Virus record (IMG/VR): IMGVR_UViG_3300042450_000799
Location: 1-64,000 of that record
Strand: one strand, 5' to 3'
Length of the DNA stretch: 64,000 nucleotides
From: a virus
Shown here: positions 46,206 to 55,191 of the stretch, piece by piece
Position numbering within the stretch: position 1 is the stretch's first letter
Layout of the letters: each line of letters opens with the position of its first letter
Notes under the pieces: model-generated
Told to the model about the DNA's origin: nothing
Seen by the model: the letters and a program-made list of their open reading frames with translations, nothing else
The model's database searches: none
Program-made: the position numbers and the translations under genes

Positions 46206-49200
46206 TTAATCAAATTTAATTTTTCCATCGAATGTATCTTTTTCTAAAGGTGGTACATTAACTGTCCTATAAAGATTTTGAATATTTGTTTTTTGATCCT
46301 TCTCTGTTGCCGGATCAGCTACTGTTGTGTAATTAAATTTCCTTGTTTTACCTTTAGGGTACATCTTTTTTTCTAAACCATTAGTAAATGAGGTGTATAA
46401 CTTATTAGTTTTAAATTTATCAAATTTTTTCTCTTCTTTTTTAATTTCTTTCGAATATCGTTTCTCAATATCATCAGTTATATCGTCAAATTTTTTCAGT
46501 AATTTAACAGGGTCTTTAACATCAACCAATTCACCTTTAATTACATATTTTTTAAATTCCTCCAATTTATTTTTATCATTAAAAATTCTTGAGATCACTA
46601 AGAAGAATCGTTTGTCCTCAATACTTTTAAAGGATCCTTCATCAATCTCAGTAAAATCCCCTTCCCTATATAATGATGTTTTACTAACGATTCTTTCGGT
46701 ATCTAACAAATCACTAAAATCTTTTAAAGCATCCCTTAAAGAAATGTAATCAAGTCTTAACTCATCATAAGTATCAGTAGGTACCACATTAGGGTTGTTA
46801 CTTAAATCACTAATTGGGTTAGTTCCTTTTATATTATAAACCCTAGGAGTCCCCGCATCTAAAAGTTTACCATCTGTTTTAGAATTAATTAAATTTAATT
46901 TTCGTATATTTTGAACATACGATTGTTGTAAAATAGTTAATTCTTGAGTTATTGTTGTTATTTCCGATGGAAATGTTGATGATAAACTCGTAATATAATC
47001 AATCATATTCTGTTTAACCTCTCTAAGAGTTGAACTACCCTCATCAAATTTTAGTTTTAATTCTGTAATAATTGGATTATTATTATTATCGATATCTTCT
47101 ATCACTTTTTTAAATAACGTTTCAAGTCTTTTTTCAACCCCTTCAGGTTTACCATATATTTCACCCTGAGGTGTAAGTATAACCGTTCCCGCCAAAATAG
47201 TTCCTCCTGTATATTGTCGAGAATCGTTAACTAATTGTTCAATACCATAATTAAAATTCACAGTTAATTTTTCCATTTGATTAACCACCGCTTCAAAATA
47301 TGTTTTAGTATCAGTTAATAAACTATCCATAATTTTTTGATAACTAGTTTCTCCCGTTTGACCATTAGGTACCGGAATATTAGTTACTATCTCACCTATT
47401 GTTGTCCCACCATTATTCGTAGCCGGATTTTTAACATCAGCAACAGTTGCTGGTGTTTGTGACGCCAATATAGCATCAACGACACTTTTATCTAACGCTG
47501 ATGTATCTTCAGTCCAAACAGACCTTTCATCATAAATCTCAGTATTTCCATAATAGTTAAACGATAAAGCGTTTTGTAATTGCTCAACAGGTTTTGCTAA
47601 CCCCATACCACCAATAATATTAAAACTCAATGACACATTTGCAATCATTGGTTGTATACCAATACCCTCAGGGTTTAAGTCAAATATTAAAGGTTCATAA
47701 CCAAACGTTAATGCCGTTGGAATAATTTTACTATTAATAAAATCCCCCAATCTTAATATTAAAACAGGCGGAGCCCCAAATGAGGTGTTAACCGCATCAT
47801 TATATTTTGGTTTACCATCAGTTCCAATTGAAGGAATAGTGTCACCAGGTCTAACACATTGATTTAAGAACGTTAGACGAGCGTTTAAACCTTCAGGTGT
47901 TGTTGAGTGAAACGCTGGGTTAAAGTATTTAATCTTCTCTTTAAAAGAGTCATATACCATTGGGTTTTCTTCTTTAATAACATCAAAATAATCACATTCA
48001 GATAAGATACCTCTTAATATTTTTTTACTAATACCCTCTTTAATTTTCTTAATAGTGTCAACCGTTGGTAAAGGTTTTGGTACGTCGACATTTACTGTCT
48101 TAACCTCCTTAATAACCTCAGGGGTTTTAGTTTCACTTTCACTTTTATCAGGAAGTACAACATCAATTGTTTTAACTCTAACTCGTCTACAAGCCATCGC
48201 ACTAACCGAATATTTTTGTGAATCAGCCGTTACTTTACCATTTTGATCTTTTTGATTAACTCTACAATCAACTTCCGATCCAGTAGTTGTCCCTGATGTC
48301 GATACGGGTGTTGTATCTGACCCTTGTTCAAGGTACGCTTTAGGAATGACAGTCTCCTCACCCGTACCAGGTTCAGTTTTAATAATAAATCTAACATTAC
48401 TTCCTGTCATAAAAGACCCCAATGAGTTTGTTCCATCAGAATAACTTTTAAAGAACTTACTAATAGAATCAATCCTCCTTTCAGACAAAGCTTTATTATA
48501 ATCAACTGATGCAACCGCTGACGCAGAGCCTTCCAATGTAACACTAATCGTTGCTTTAGGATTATCGGTCAATAGTTTAACCGCATCTTTCACAAACCCT
48601 TTACTAAAAACTGTAAAGTTTCCTGTCACAACACGATCAAAGAACTCCTGTACATTCACATCTGAACTACCTGAATTAAACGTACCTTTCGCTTTACTCA
48701 CATATTTTTTAATATTTGACGGACTCGTATATGTATTATAGGTATTTTGATAAGGATCCGTTGTTGTGGTATTAGGACTTTTACCAGGAATATCATTTTC
48801 AAAATAGAATGCAAAATCCAAATATTTATTTTCAAATTCCGCCCCCGAAGTATCCTCAGTTGTCGCAACAACGACATTTGTCTCAGGCCCCGCATCAGCC
48901 CCACTACCTTGTTTTGGTATTGACAGGTTAACACCAGCCAATTCCTCAGGGGTTAATTTAGGGTTATTCAATATTTGTTGATACGTAAATAAATCAGCCG
49001 CAGGTATTGTGTTATATTTTTTAGCCAACTCATAGATATCAAATTTGACACATCCCGCAAAAAACGAATCCATTATTGATGTTATCTTTTCTTTGTTTTG
49101 ACCTTTCAATTGTTTTTCAGCAACAATATTCATCACCGATGGGTGATCAACAATCATTTTCCAAGTTAAAGTACCCGTTCTTGAGGTACTTTTATAAGTG

Positions 49201-51245
49201 TAAATTGGTTCGGGTCTACCTAAAAAATCAGTTCCTTGGAAATTTGGTGTGCTTGATTCGTTAAATTTAATGTCGTATGGAGGAAACCACATAACCCTTC
49301 CTCCATTTGGGCCTTTCTCACATACAGGTAAATCATCATACGTAAATCCAGGTCTATTTGATGTTCTCCAAGCTAAATTTTCAATAGAAAACATATATTT
49401 TTTAGCATACCCACCTCTACCATTTTCCCCTCCAGAGACAATATTTGTTGACCCAGGATTTTTTAACGGGGCAATATTTAAATTGAACGTATTATCTAAA
49501 ACAGAATTTGTAAATCTTCTTCCTGACGTTGTTATACCATCAGTCTTTTGTAAATCAGCATATGTGTAGTATGGTGTATCTTTTGTAAAAATCCTACAAT
49601 ATTCTATACCCACTTCACCACCTGTTGTATTATCAGTATAGGAAACAACCTGAGAACCTTTAGTTATTTCTTTATATCCATCATGAAACACTTTACTAAC
49701 TTGATTTATCGCATTACCAACATGTTTTAATCTCTTAATACCAGTAACATTATCCGCAGAATCAACAATTCTTTGTGTTTGATCAAGTATTGAAGTTTCT
49801 TTAAATGTAATATTCGTAGATTCATTTTTTAAATAATCCGAACTAATTTGATTAAATTGTTGATCTAACTCCCCTGAACCTCCACCCGGAGTTGCATGAA
49901 AACCAGCGTTTTCTTTATATTTAGGAGATACCCATATAAATTGACCATCAATACCACCTCCATCACTTGATGATTTACCCGCTAAACCAAAATTTAGTTT
50001 AGTCTCATTACCTTCATAAAGAATCCCTAATTCTGAAGGCCCATAAACAGGTGTTTGTACTTGTTTACCAAATGGGTCAACTGGCACTTGATTTGGGGGT
50101 GAAGCTATCGTTGAAGGGTCAGCGTTTTTACTACCCACATAATAACCACCAACAACAGTTCCATTATCGGGGTTAATTAGACTAACTGTTAAATTAACAA
50201 TTGCTTGACCAACACCTAATAACCCACCATAACTTTTGTCATAATCAGGTTGAAATCTATTATAATTTATATTCGCAAATAACGCAGATCTTTGACCATT
50301 ACCTGTATTCGCTAAGAATATTTGGGATGGATTCCTTGTCTTATTTAAGATTGGTCCTAAAAATCCTCCCGTTAATTTATTAATGATATTTAAAGCCGAT
50401 GATGTTTGTTTTGATTGACCACCATCAAGTTCACTTTGTTTAAAATAATCCCCAGGAATTGGTGATACAGGCCAATAAGCACCCGCCAATCTTGTCGCCA
50501 AGTCAACAGCCGCTAAAATAGGGTTTTCTGGTACTGTAATTCTCCAATTTTTATAAATTAAAGGTTGTTGTCCAGATACTAATAAACTAGCCTCAAAAGG
50601 ATCTTGTAATGACTGTAAATTAACAGCGCCTACCGTATGTTGATAAATTTCAAACGCAACCCTCTCTAAAAACAACCCTTTTAGGGTTTGAGCACCAAGT
50701 TTCGCTAGATATGAATCTTGAGATAACGATCCGTTAGACCCTGTTGGGCTATTTGACGATAATATCTCAAATGGAGAATAAACTGATGGTGTAAAAGTAA
50801 AATAAGGTAGATGAAGTTTATTATTATTTTGAATATTATCAATAACCACCATATCTTTATACCCCCCTTCAGGCCCAAACGGATTTTCAATATAAGCAGC
50901 GTCAATAAAAAACTCATTAACCAAATCCAACGCTGTATCAGTTGGATTATACTCCCCTTGATTTGAATTAACTGGTAATGGAGGGTTATTATATGTAATA
51001 TTTAAATTATAACCACCATTTGGCCCATATGAATTTAATGGATATAGTAGTTGACCATATGGGTCATCATGAATTAACGTATCAGGAGAATCAATAACAT
51101 TTGAAACCGTTTGGGATAATTCATAATTTAATGGTCCTGATGGTGGAGTATAAACTCCGGGTACAGAATATTGAGCTAAATTTTTAGCCATTAAACTATT
51201 TCTGAAACTCGATGTTGATACAAATGATAAAGTACTCCCTGTCAT
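46206..51245 (-). CDS. giant tail/baseplate protein with OmpA-like domain
   Basis: A 1679-residue protein. Residues about 635-710 (KYMFSIENLAWRTS, RVMWFPPYDIKFNE, DFLGRPEPIYTYKSTSRTGT then LTWKMIVDHPSV) resemble a domain seen in phage baseplate/tail-tube-initiator proteins. Residues about 850-955 read like an OmpA C-terminal domain: ISVTLEGSASAVASVDYNKA followed by LSERRIDSISKFFKSY. That fold binds peptidoglycan in bacteria. The C-terminal 400 residues are charged and probably helical. A TATTTAT motif lies 15 bases upstream. It leads the gp53-hub unit, so a central baseplate role is likely. Confidence 0.65.
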   Translation of the reverse strand: MTGSTLSFVSTSSFRNSLMAKNLAQYSVPGVYTPPSGPLNYELSQTVSNVIDSPDTLIHDDPYGQLLYPLNSYGPNGGYNLNITYNNPPLPVNSNQGEYNPTDTALDLVNEFFIDAAYIENPFGPEGGYKDMVVIDNIQNNNKLHLPYFTFTPSVYSPFEILSSNSPTGSNGSLSQDSYLAKLGAQTLKGLFLERVAFEIYQHTVGAVNLQSLQDPFEASLLVSGQQPLIYKNWRITVPENPILAAVDLATRLAGAYWPVSPIPGDYFKQSELDGGQSKQTSSALNIINKLTGGFLGPILNKTRNPSQIFLANTGNGQRSALFANINYNRFQPDYDKSYGGLLGVGQAIVNLTVSLINPDNGTVVGGYYVGSKNADPSTIASPPNQVPVDPFGKQVQTPVYGPSELGILYEGNETKLNFGLAGKSSSDGGGIDGQFIWVSPKYKENAGFHATPGGGSGELDQQFNQISSDYLKNESTNITFKETSILDQTQRIVDSADNVTGIKRLKHVGNAINQVSKVFHDGYKEITKGSQVVSYTDNTTGGEVGIEYCRIFTKDTPYYTYADLQKTDGITTSGRRFTNSVLDNTFNLNIAPLKNPGSTNIVSGGENGRGGYAKKYMFSIENLAWRTSNRPGFTYDDLPVCEKGPNGGRVMWFPPYDIKFNESSTPNFQGTDFLGRPEPIYTYKSTSRTGTLTWKMIVDHPSVMNIVAEKQLKGQNKEKITSIMDSFFAGCVKFDIYELAKKYNTIPAADLFTYQQILNNPKLTPEELAGVNLSIPKQGSGADAGPETNVVVATTEDTSGAEFENKYLDFAFYFENDIPGKSPNTTTTDPYQNTYNTYTSPSNIKKYVSKAKGTFNSGSSDVNVQEFFDRVVTGNFTVFSKGFVKDAVKLLTDNPKATISVTLEGSASAVASVDYNKALSERRIDSISKFFKSYSDGTNSLGSFMTGSNVRFIIKTEPGTGEETVIPKAYLEQGSDTTPVSTSGTTTGSEVDCRVNQKDQNGKVTADSQKYSVSAMACRRVRVKTIDVVLPDKSESETKTPEVIKEVKTVNVDVPKPLPTVDTIKKIKEGISKKILRGILSECDYFDVIKEENPMVYDSFKEKIKYFNPAFHSTTPEGLNARLTFLNQCVRPGDTIPSIGTDGKPKYNDAVNTSFGAPPVLILRLGDFINSKIIPTALTFGYEPLIFDLNPEGIGIQPMIANVSLSFNIIGGMGLAKPVEQLQNALSFNYYGNTEIYDERSVWTEDTSALDKSVVDAILASQTPATVADVKNPATNNGGTTIGEIVTNIPVPNGQTGETSYQKIMDSLLTDTKTYFEAVVNQMEKLTVNFNYGIEQLVNDSRQYTGGTILAGTVILTPQGEIYGKPEGVEKRLETLFKKVIEDIDNNNNPIITELKLKFDEGSSTLREVKQNMIDYITSLSSTFPSEITTITQELTILQQSYVQNIRKLNLINSKTDGKLLDAGTPRVYNIKGTNPISDLSNNPNVVPTDTYDELRLDYISLRDALKDFSDLLDTERIVSKTSLYREGDFTEIDEGSFKSIEDKRFFLVISRIFNDKNKLEEFKKYVIKGELVDVKDPVKLLKKFDDITDDIEKRYSKEIKKEEKKFDKFKTNKLYTSFTNGLEKKMYPKGKTRKFNYTTVADPATEKDQKTNIQNLYRTVNVPPLEKDTFDGKIKFD

Positions 51246-51260
51246 GTTTTATGTTTTTCT

Positions 51261-51267
51261 ATAAATA
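51261..51267 (-). promoter_or_regulatory. TATTTAT late-type motif, 1679-aa protein
   Basis: TATTTAT on the coding strand in CTATTTATAGAAAAAC, 15 bases before the ATG at 51245. Confidence 0.5.
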
Positions 51268-51283
51268 GAGTCAATCCCTATTT

Positions 51284-53158
51284 TTATACCACCCCTAGTT
51301 CAGAGAGAGCCTTCAAATTTTGTTGTTTCTGAATAGAATTTAATGGTGAAGTTCCTGAAACACCACTCAATGCGTCTTGTAGAGATTTAATTAAAGTTTG
51401 CTTAATAGATGGGTCGTTAAGAGCTAAAGTTAATTGTGTTACATCCATATTCGTAGGTGCTTCAACCTTAACGTTCAAATCAACTTTTACAGGTTCCACT
51501 TTTATTGTTGAATTTGAAGAGTTTCCATTTATAGATGATTGAGTATTATTAAGTGGTGTTATCAAAGGAGCATTAACATTACTTCCCATTTTATTAACGG
51601 GTAACGATAAATCTATTTTCTGATCTTTCTCGATAAATGCTTTCCCTGATTCCGCAATTGTTGTAAAAAATTTAAGTAATGGGTTTGTTGACTCACCCAA
51701 AGTTTTAATCGATTTAGCTGAATTATCTAACGCTTCTGTCCAAGCACCTTTAATAAATGTTTCAGAATTTTTAGCCGCTGTACCAAGAGCCTCAAGCATA
51801 GGCGTTCCTTTATTTACCGAATCTATGAAGGTGCTCAACATACCCCCAAACTGATTACCAAGACCTTTAGATGTTAAAGACTCCCCACTAGTTATCTTTG
51901 TCACACCTTTTGTTACAAGTCTAGAAGCGTTTTCAGCATCTGTTACAATTTTTTGTCCCGCCATTCCTAAACCAAATCTTGTTGATAAAGCTTCAAGATG
52001 TTTTTCCGATAACTTTGATGTCGTTAATTGATCTTCAGCAATATCAATTATTTCTTTTGGTTGACTCGCCTTAACTAACTCATTAAATGATTCCTCGCTG
52101 GTACCATACTTCTCGAGAGCAGCATTGATGTCCATCTCAGCACCATCAACCTTGATCATCATATCACCATTTTTACCCATTTCAGTAATGTTTGCTAACA
52201 TTTCTTTTTGTTCTTTGGTCGCGAACTCTGGGAAAGATATTTTACTGAGTTTATCGTCCAATTCAGCACCACCTAAAGCCATTTTAGTTATTTCACCATA
52301 ACTAATATTTAATTCCTTACTTATCTCCATAAGTTGTCTTTTACCATCAGGTAAAATTTCAAAATGTCCGTCAGCATTTAATTTTGTAAATGATTTTGAC
52401 ATCTCAGCGATTTGATTTTGGAGTTCAGCAGGATCATTTTGAGCTAAATCCATTAATCTCAACGGATCCAATAAATCTGATTGGGTAACTCCCAATCTTT
52501 GCATAGCGGATGCCATCTTAATAGCCTCCTCAGGGTTAAACAATTTATCAGCTAATTGAAAGGTCTCTTTCATATCAACTCTTAAATTAACCGCTTGAGC
52601 CGCCATTTTTGATAACCCCTCAACACCACCTTGAAAATTGTACTTATTTAAAGAATCAAGGTTTGTAACAACCGATAGTGAAACTGCTCGAGCATCAACC
52701 CCAATTAATCTTGCGGTATCCATAACTTTTTGCATTTGATTACTCACCTCATATAGTGAGAACCCTGCGTTTTTAAACCCATTAATAAGTGAACTATTAG
52801 CAACACCTGTAACTTGAGCTGTAGCATAAAGTTTTTCATAACTATCGGACGCTAAAATAACATTTCTACCTAACGCCTTTGACGATTCAAGTTGTAAATC
52901 TATAACATCTTTTTGAGTTCCACCTAATTGAACAACCTTTGTTACCGCATTAGCCAAACCTGACCTAATTTCGGTTATTTGTTCCCTACCTTGACCAAAA
53001 GCCTTAGCAACCTGTATTGCCCCGTCTTCTATTGAAGCAACAATTACCTTTATCTTTTCACCATCAAAATTATCACTAAGAGCCTTTTGGTATTTACCTG
53101 TAATGCCTTGAACATACTTGTTAGCATCAGCTCCTAAAGGGTTTTCTTCATCAGCCAT
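51284..53158 (-). CDS. gp29: tail length tape-measure protein
   Basis: A 624-residue, largely helical protein, near the length of T4 gp29 (590 aa). It has the look of tape measures: long Ala/Lys/Glu/Leu-rich helices and segments such as LESSKALGRNVILASDSYEK, SLSVVTNLDSLNKYNF and MASAMQRLGVTQSDLLDPLR. The C-terminus contains a Val/Lys-alternating strand (VKVDLNVKVEAPTN). It sits between the gp26-type hub-assembly genes and the large baseplate genes, where a tape measure belongs. No strong membrane segment is visible. Confidence 0.75.
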   Translation of the reverse strand: MADEENPLGADANKYVQGITGKYQKALSDNFDGEKIKVIVASIEDGAIQVAKAFGQGREQITEIRSGLANAVTKVVQLGGTQKDVIDLQLESSKALGRNVILASDSYEKLYATAQVTGVANSSLINGFKNAGFSLYEVSNQMQKVMDTARLIGVDARAVSLSVVTNLDSLNKYNFQGGVEGLSKMAAQAVNLRVDMKETFQLADKLFNPEEAIKMASAMQRLGVTQSDLLDPLRLMDLAQNDPAELQNQIAEMSKSFTKLNADGHFEILPDGKRQLMEISKELNISYGEITKMALGGAELDDKLSKISFPEFATKEQKEMLANITEMGKNGDMMIKVDGAEMDINAALEKYGTSEESFNELVKASQPKEIIDIAEDQLTTSKLSEKHLEALSTRFGLGMAGQKIVTDAENASRLVTKGVTKITSGESLTSKGLGNQFGGMLSTFIDSVNKGTPMLEALGTAAKNSETFIKGAWTEALDNSAKSIKTLGESTNPLLKFFTTIAESGKAFIEKDQKIDLSLPVNKMGSNVNAPLITPLNNTQSSINGNSSNSTIKVEPVKVDLNVKVEAPTNMDVTQLTLALNDPSIKQTLIKSLQDALSGVSGTSPLNSIQKQQNLKALSELGVV

Positions 53159-53173
53159 TTAAGTTATTTTATT

Positions 53174-53180
53174 ATAAATA
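53174..53180 (-). promoter_or_regulatory. TATTTAT late-type motif, tape measure
   Basis: TATTTAT on the coding strand in GTATTTATAATAAAAT, 15 bases before the ATG at 53158. Confidence 0.5.
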
Positions 53181-53201
53181 CATAACACGTCCCATTTTAT
53201 A

Positions 53202-53375
53202 CTAATCTTTGGGTGTATTATATTCAATAATTTTATTAATAAGGAATTTTCGTTCATATGTTGGCATACGATAAAAGTCCGAATATGAAACCCTAAGGAT
53301 TTTAGCCATTAAATAAAATTCCTCGATGAGGTGTTGTCGATAATCAAAAGAAAGGCCGAAAAAACTCCACCCCAA
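53202..53375 (-). CDS. hidden small baseplate hub-assembly protein
   Basis: A 57-residue protein read from TTG at 53375 (LGWSFFGLSFDYRQHLIEEF at the N-terminus) to a TAG at 53202. The segment FYLMAKILRVSYSDFYRMPT then YERKFLINKII fits a family of small T4-like baseplate hub/assembly proteins with the pattern 'L.EE.F.....G.SY.D.Y.MP...R....'. Its first 32 bases overlap the end of the gp26-type gene in another frame. An internal ATG (53309) would give only 35 residues and lose the conserved LIEEFY part, so the overlapping start is favoured. It fills what would otherwise be a 185-base gap before the tape measure. Confidence 0.65.
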   Translation of the reverse strand: MGWSFFGLSFDYRQHLIEEFYLMAKILRVSYSDFYRMPTYERKFLINKIIEYNTPKD

Positions 53376-54102
53376 AGGATATCTCGAAAGATACCATTTC
53401 TCCTGATGGGGCGTATGCTGTTTTTCTTAGGTCTAATGACGGTTCGTTTTCTCTCATAAAGTTACGAATATGTTTAGAATCCATAATCGGTAGAGCTTCT
53501 ACAAATGCAGAAATCGTACTTTGATCTGTAGACCCGTCAACTTCCTGAATTTGTTTATTCAATCTCCATGTAACTGTCGGAGCTGTTCGTCCAGCAGGAT
53601 ATTGGTCAGATAATCTACCCAACTCTAAAATCTCAGAATAATTTAACGGTTTTAATTTAACAGTAGAATTTGTTTTAGGTAATTTTGTTATAAATAACCC
53701 ATTTTCATCCGCATCACTGGTTGTTTGTTTAATGTTTAACTCATCTAAAATTACAGTTGCTGTAAATTTTTTATCAGTCTGAGGATCAGTTAAATTAACT
53801 TCATATTCAGGCCCAAAAGATGTATTTCGTAAATAAATCATAATCGCCTCAACATCACCGTTTAAAAGTTCTTCAGGACGTAATTCAGTCTCATATATTT
53901 TATTTCTAAGTAGAGTTAAAATGATATTAGTATTTGGGTTTTGAGAAGCACCAATTAAAACATTTTCATCATTAGCCGTTAAATAACCCACTTTAATTGA
54001 TTTCTTTTTAGATTTGTAAAATCTTCCACCTGAAGGTAATGTGACAACGTCATGGGGTAGGTTAAATCCCTCCGTTCCAGCTTTAATTAAATCTTGTTCC
54101 AT
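53344..54102 (-). CDS. gp26-type baseplate hub assembly protein
   Basis: A 252-residue protein of the T4 baseplate-protein type (gp26-like; T4 gp26 is 208 aa). The key segment is HDVVTLPSGGRFYKSKKKSI followed by VGYLTANDENVLIG, matching 'TLPS.G..Y....V.VR.LTA.DE..L'. Mid-protein it has LLNGDVEAIMIYLRNTSFGP. It ends VEFFRPFF and overlaps a small out-of-frame hub gene. The neighbouring tape measure supports a role in hub assembly. Numbering as gp26 rather than gp51 is uncertain. Confidence 0.75.
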   Translation of the reverse strand: MEQDLIKAGTEGFNLPHDVVTLPSGGRFYKSKKKSIKVGYLTANDENVLIGASQNPNTNIILTLLRNKIYETELRPEELLNGDVEAIMIYLRNTSFGPEYEVNLTDPQTDKKFTATVILDELNIKQTTSDADENGLFITKLPKTNSTVKLKPLNYSEILELGRLSDQYPAGRTAPTVTWRLNKQIQEVDGSTDQSTISAFVEALPIMDSKHIRNFMRENEPSLDLRKTAYAPSGEMVSFEISFGVEFFRPFF

Positions 54103-54162
54103 ATAGAATTGTTTTTATTATAAAAATAAGATAAAGTCAATTTTTATAAAGATAATCAATAC

Positions 54163-54384
54163 CTATATTATCAATTTATTTTTTTTATAATATTTCTTTT
54201 TTGGAGAGTACGACCGAACACCTTGTTTTCTAAGGTTAGTCATTTTTTTCTTCATCCTTAAATCATTCTTAATCATTGTATTATGTAACACTCTCATATT
54301 TTCTTCATGAACACTATATGTGTTTTGAGAACATGAACACACTATTAAGATTAATAATGGTGTGGTTATTTTGATTAAAAACAT
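54163..54384 (-). CDS. small phage lipoprotein
   Basis: A 73-residue protein starting MFLIKITTPLLILIVCSCSQ. It has a hydrophobic signal and a lipobox-like VCS-C with the lipidated Cys at position 18. The mature part is short and basic, ending KKKYYKKNKLII. I chose the ATG at 54384; a longer frame to 54432 would start inside the terminator hairpin of the tube gene. It would be anchored in the host membrane. Superinfection exclusion or an outer-spanin-like lysis role are options. No inner spanin is visible beside it. Confidence 0.6.
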   Translation of the reverse strand: MFLIKITTPLLILIVCSCSQNTYSVHEENMRVLHNTMIKNDLRMKKKMTNLRKQGVRSYSPKKKYYKKNKLII

Positions 54385-54421
54385 GTAATATTTAAAGTTT
54401 GTTTTATTTTTTTTTATAAAA

Positions 54422-54455
54422 AAAATTCCCATACATTTATTTATATGGGAATTTT
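54422..54455 (-). terminator. terminator after tail tube gene
   Basis: AAAATTCCCATA (54422-54433) pairs with TATGGGAATTTT (54444-54455), 12 base pairs with a 10-nt loop. On the minus strand it is followed directly by a T-run. It lies about 40 bases after the tube stop and would boost mRNA stability and stop readthrough from a highly expressed gene. Confidence 0.85.
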
Positions 54456-54496
54456 ATAATATTGTAAATGTTTTAATATAATTTAAAAATTAAGAA

Positions 54497-54985
54497 TTAA
54501 TAAACCAATATACATCTATCCATACGGATTGTCGCTGTTATACTAGCAATTGCGTCTGTACTATAAGCCAATGAATCAAAGTTAACGTCAGATAACCAAC
54601 TACCCTCCATAATCCATTTCTCAACAACTACACCTGTTGGGTCTAACATCTCAAGATCAATATTTTTCTTATAACCAGCTGCATATCCCATACGACCTGT
54701 TACTGATTCAGCACATAAACGTACCCACTCCATTAAAGCTTGTGATGCTGAAGGCCCAATTGGGTCACGGAATTTAACATTTATAGTTCCCCAAGTAAAA
54801 CGTCCTGCAACATATGTTGAAGTATTTAAGAATTGAATCTCAACTGGATTTATTGTTATATGTGGTCTAGCTGCCGTTTCAACGAACCATTCATTAATCC
54901 CCAAAGTAGATGGGAAACGAAGAATGAACCTATTTTGTCTTTTCGGTTCATAAGGAATCGGCATTTTCATTAGTAAATCAGCCAT
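54497..54985 (-). CDS. gp19: tail tube protein gp19
   Basis: A 162-residue protein, almost exactly T4 gp19 length (163 aa). The N-terminus MADLLMKMPIPYEPKRQNRF and then FIETAARP-like WFVETAARPHI, GTINVKFRDPIGPSASQALM and ASITATIRMDRCILVY are typical of T4-type tube proteins. It forms the inner tube through which DNA passes. It is monocistronic, with its own terminator and a TATTTAT motif 36 bases upstream. Unlike the sheath, it carries no Thr/Pro insertion. Confidence 0.95.
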   Translation of the reverse strand: MADLLMKMPIPYEPKRQNRFILRFPSTLGINEWFVETAARPHITINPVEIQFLNTSTYVAGRFTWGTINVKFRDPIGPSASQALMEWVRLCAESVTGRMGYAAGYKKNIDLEMLDPTGVVVEKWIMEGSWLSDVNFDSLAYSTDAIASITATIRMDRCILVY

Positions 54986-55021
54986 TGTAATTTTTTGTTT
55001 GTTTTGTTTGTTTATTTTATT

Positions 55022-55028
55022 ATAAATA
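55022..55028 (-). promoter_or_regulatory. TATTTAT late-type motif, tail tube
   Basis: TATTTAT on the coding strand in ATATTTATAATAAAAT, 36 bases before the ATG at 54985. The longer leader, shared with the sheath gene, may support higher translation. Confidence 0.5.
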
Positions 55029-55065
55029 TCCAGAGATTAAAAAATTTCTCTTTACTTTCTTTTTT

Positions 55066-55191
55066 TTTATTTTAATCTTCTAGTATTAATCTTCTAGTTA
55101 ATTATTTCTAGTATATATTTTCTAGTTAATTATTTCTAGTATATATTTTCTAGTATATATTTTCTAGTTAATTATTTCTAGCTATACTCTT
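55066..55191. repeat. 14-bp CTAG-phased tandem array
   Basis: CTAG occurs eight times at exactly 14-base spacing: 55080, 55094, 55108, 55122, 55136, 55150, 55164 and 55178. The inner units are of two kinds, CTAGTTAATTATTT (A) and CTAGTATATATTTT (B), in the order A-B-A-B-B-A, with divergent end units. The last unit overlaps the stop codon of the HAD-like gene. The array ends about 40 bases upstream of the TATTTAT motif of the tube gene. Since 14 is not a multiple of three and every unit carries TAG, it is not coding. Confidence 0.9.

Noticed and set aside
49249-49569. A 106-codon plus-strand open frame inside the 1679-aa gene
   Set aside because: Antisense to a domain with recognisable baseplate-type motifs; no promoter motif or family match.
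55066-55191. CRISPR array
   Set aside because: The period is only 14 bases with no unique spacers, far below a repeat-spacer unit, and no cas gene is present.
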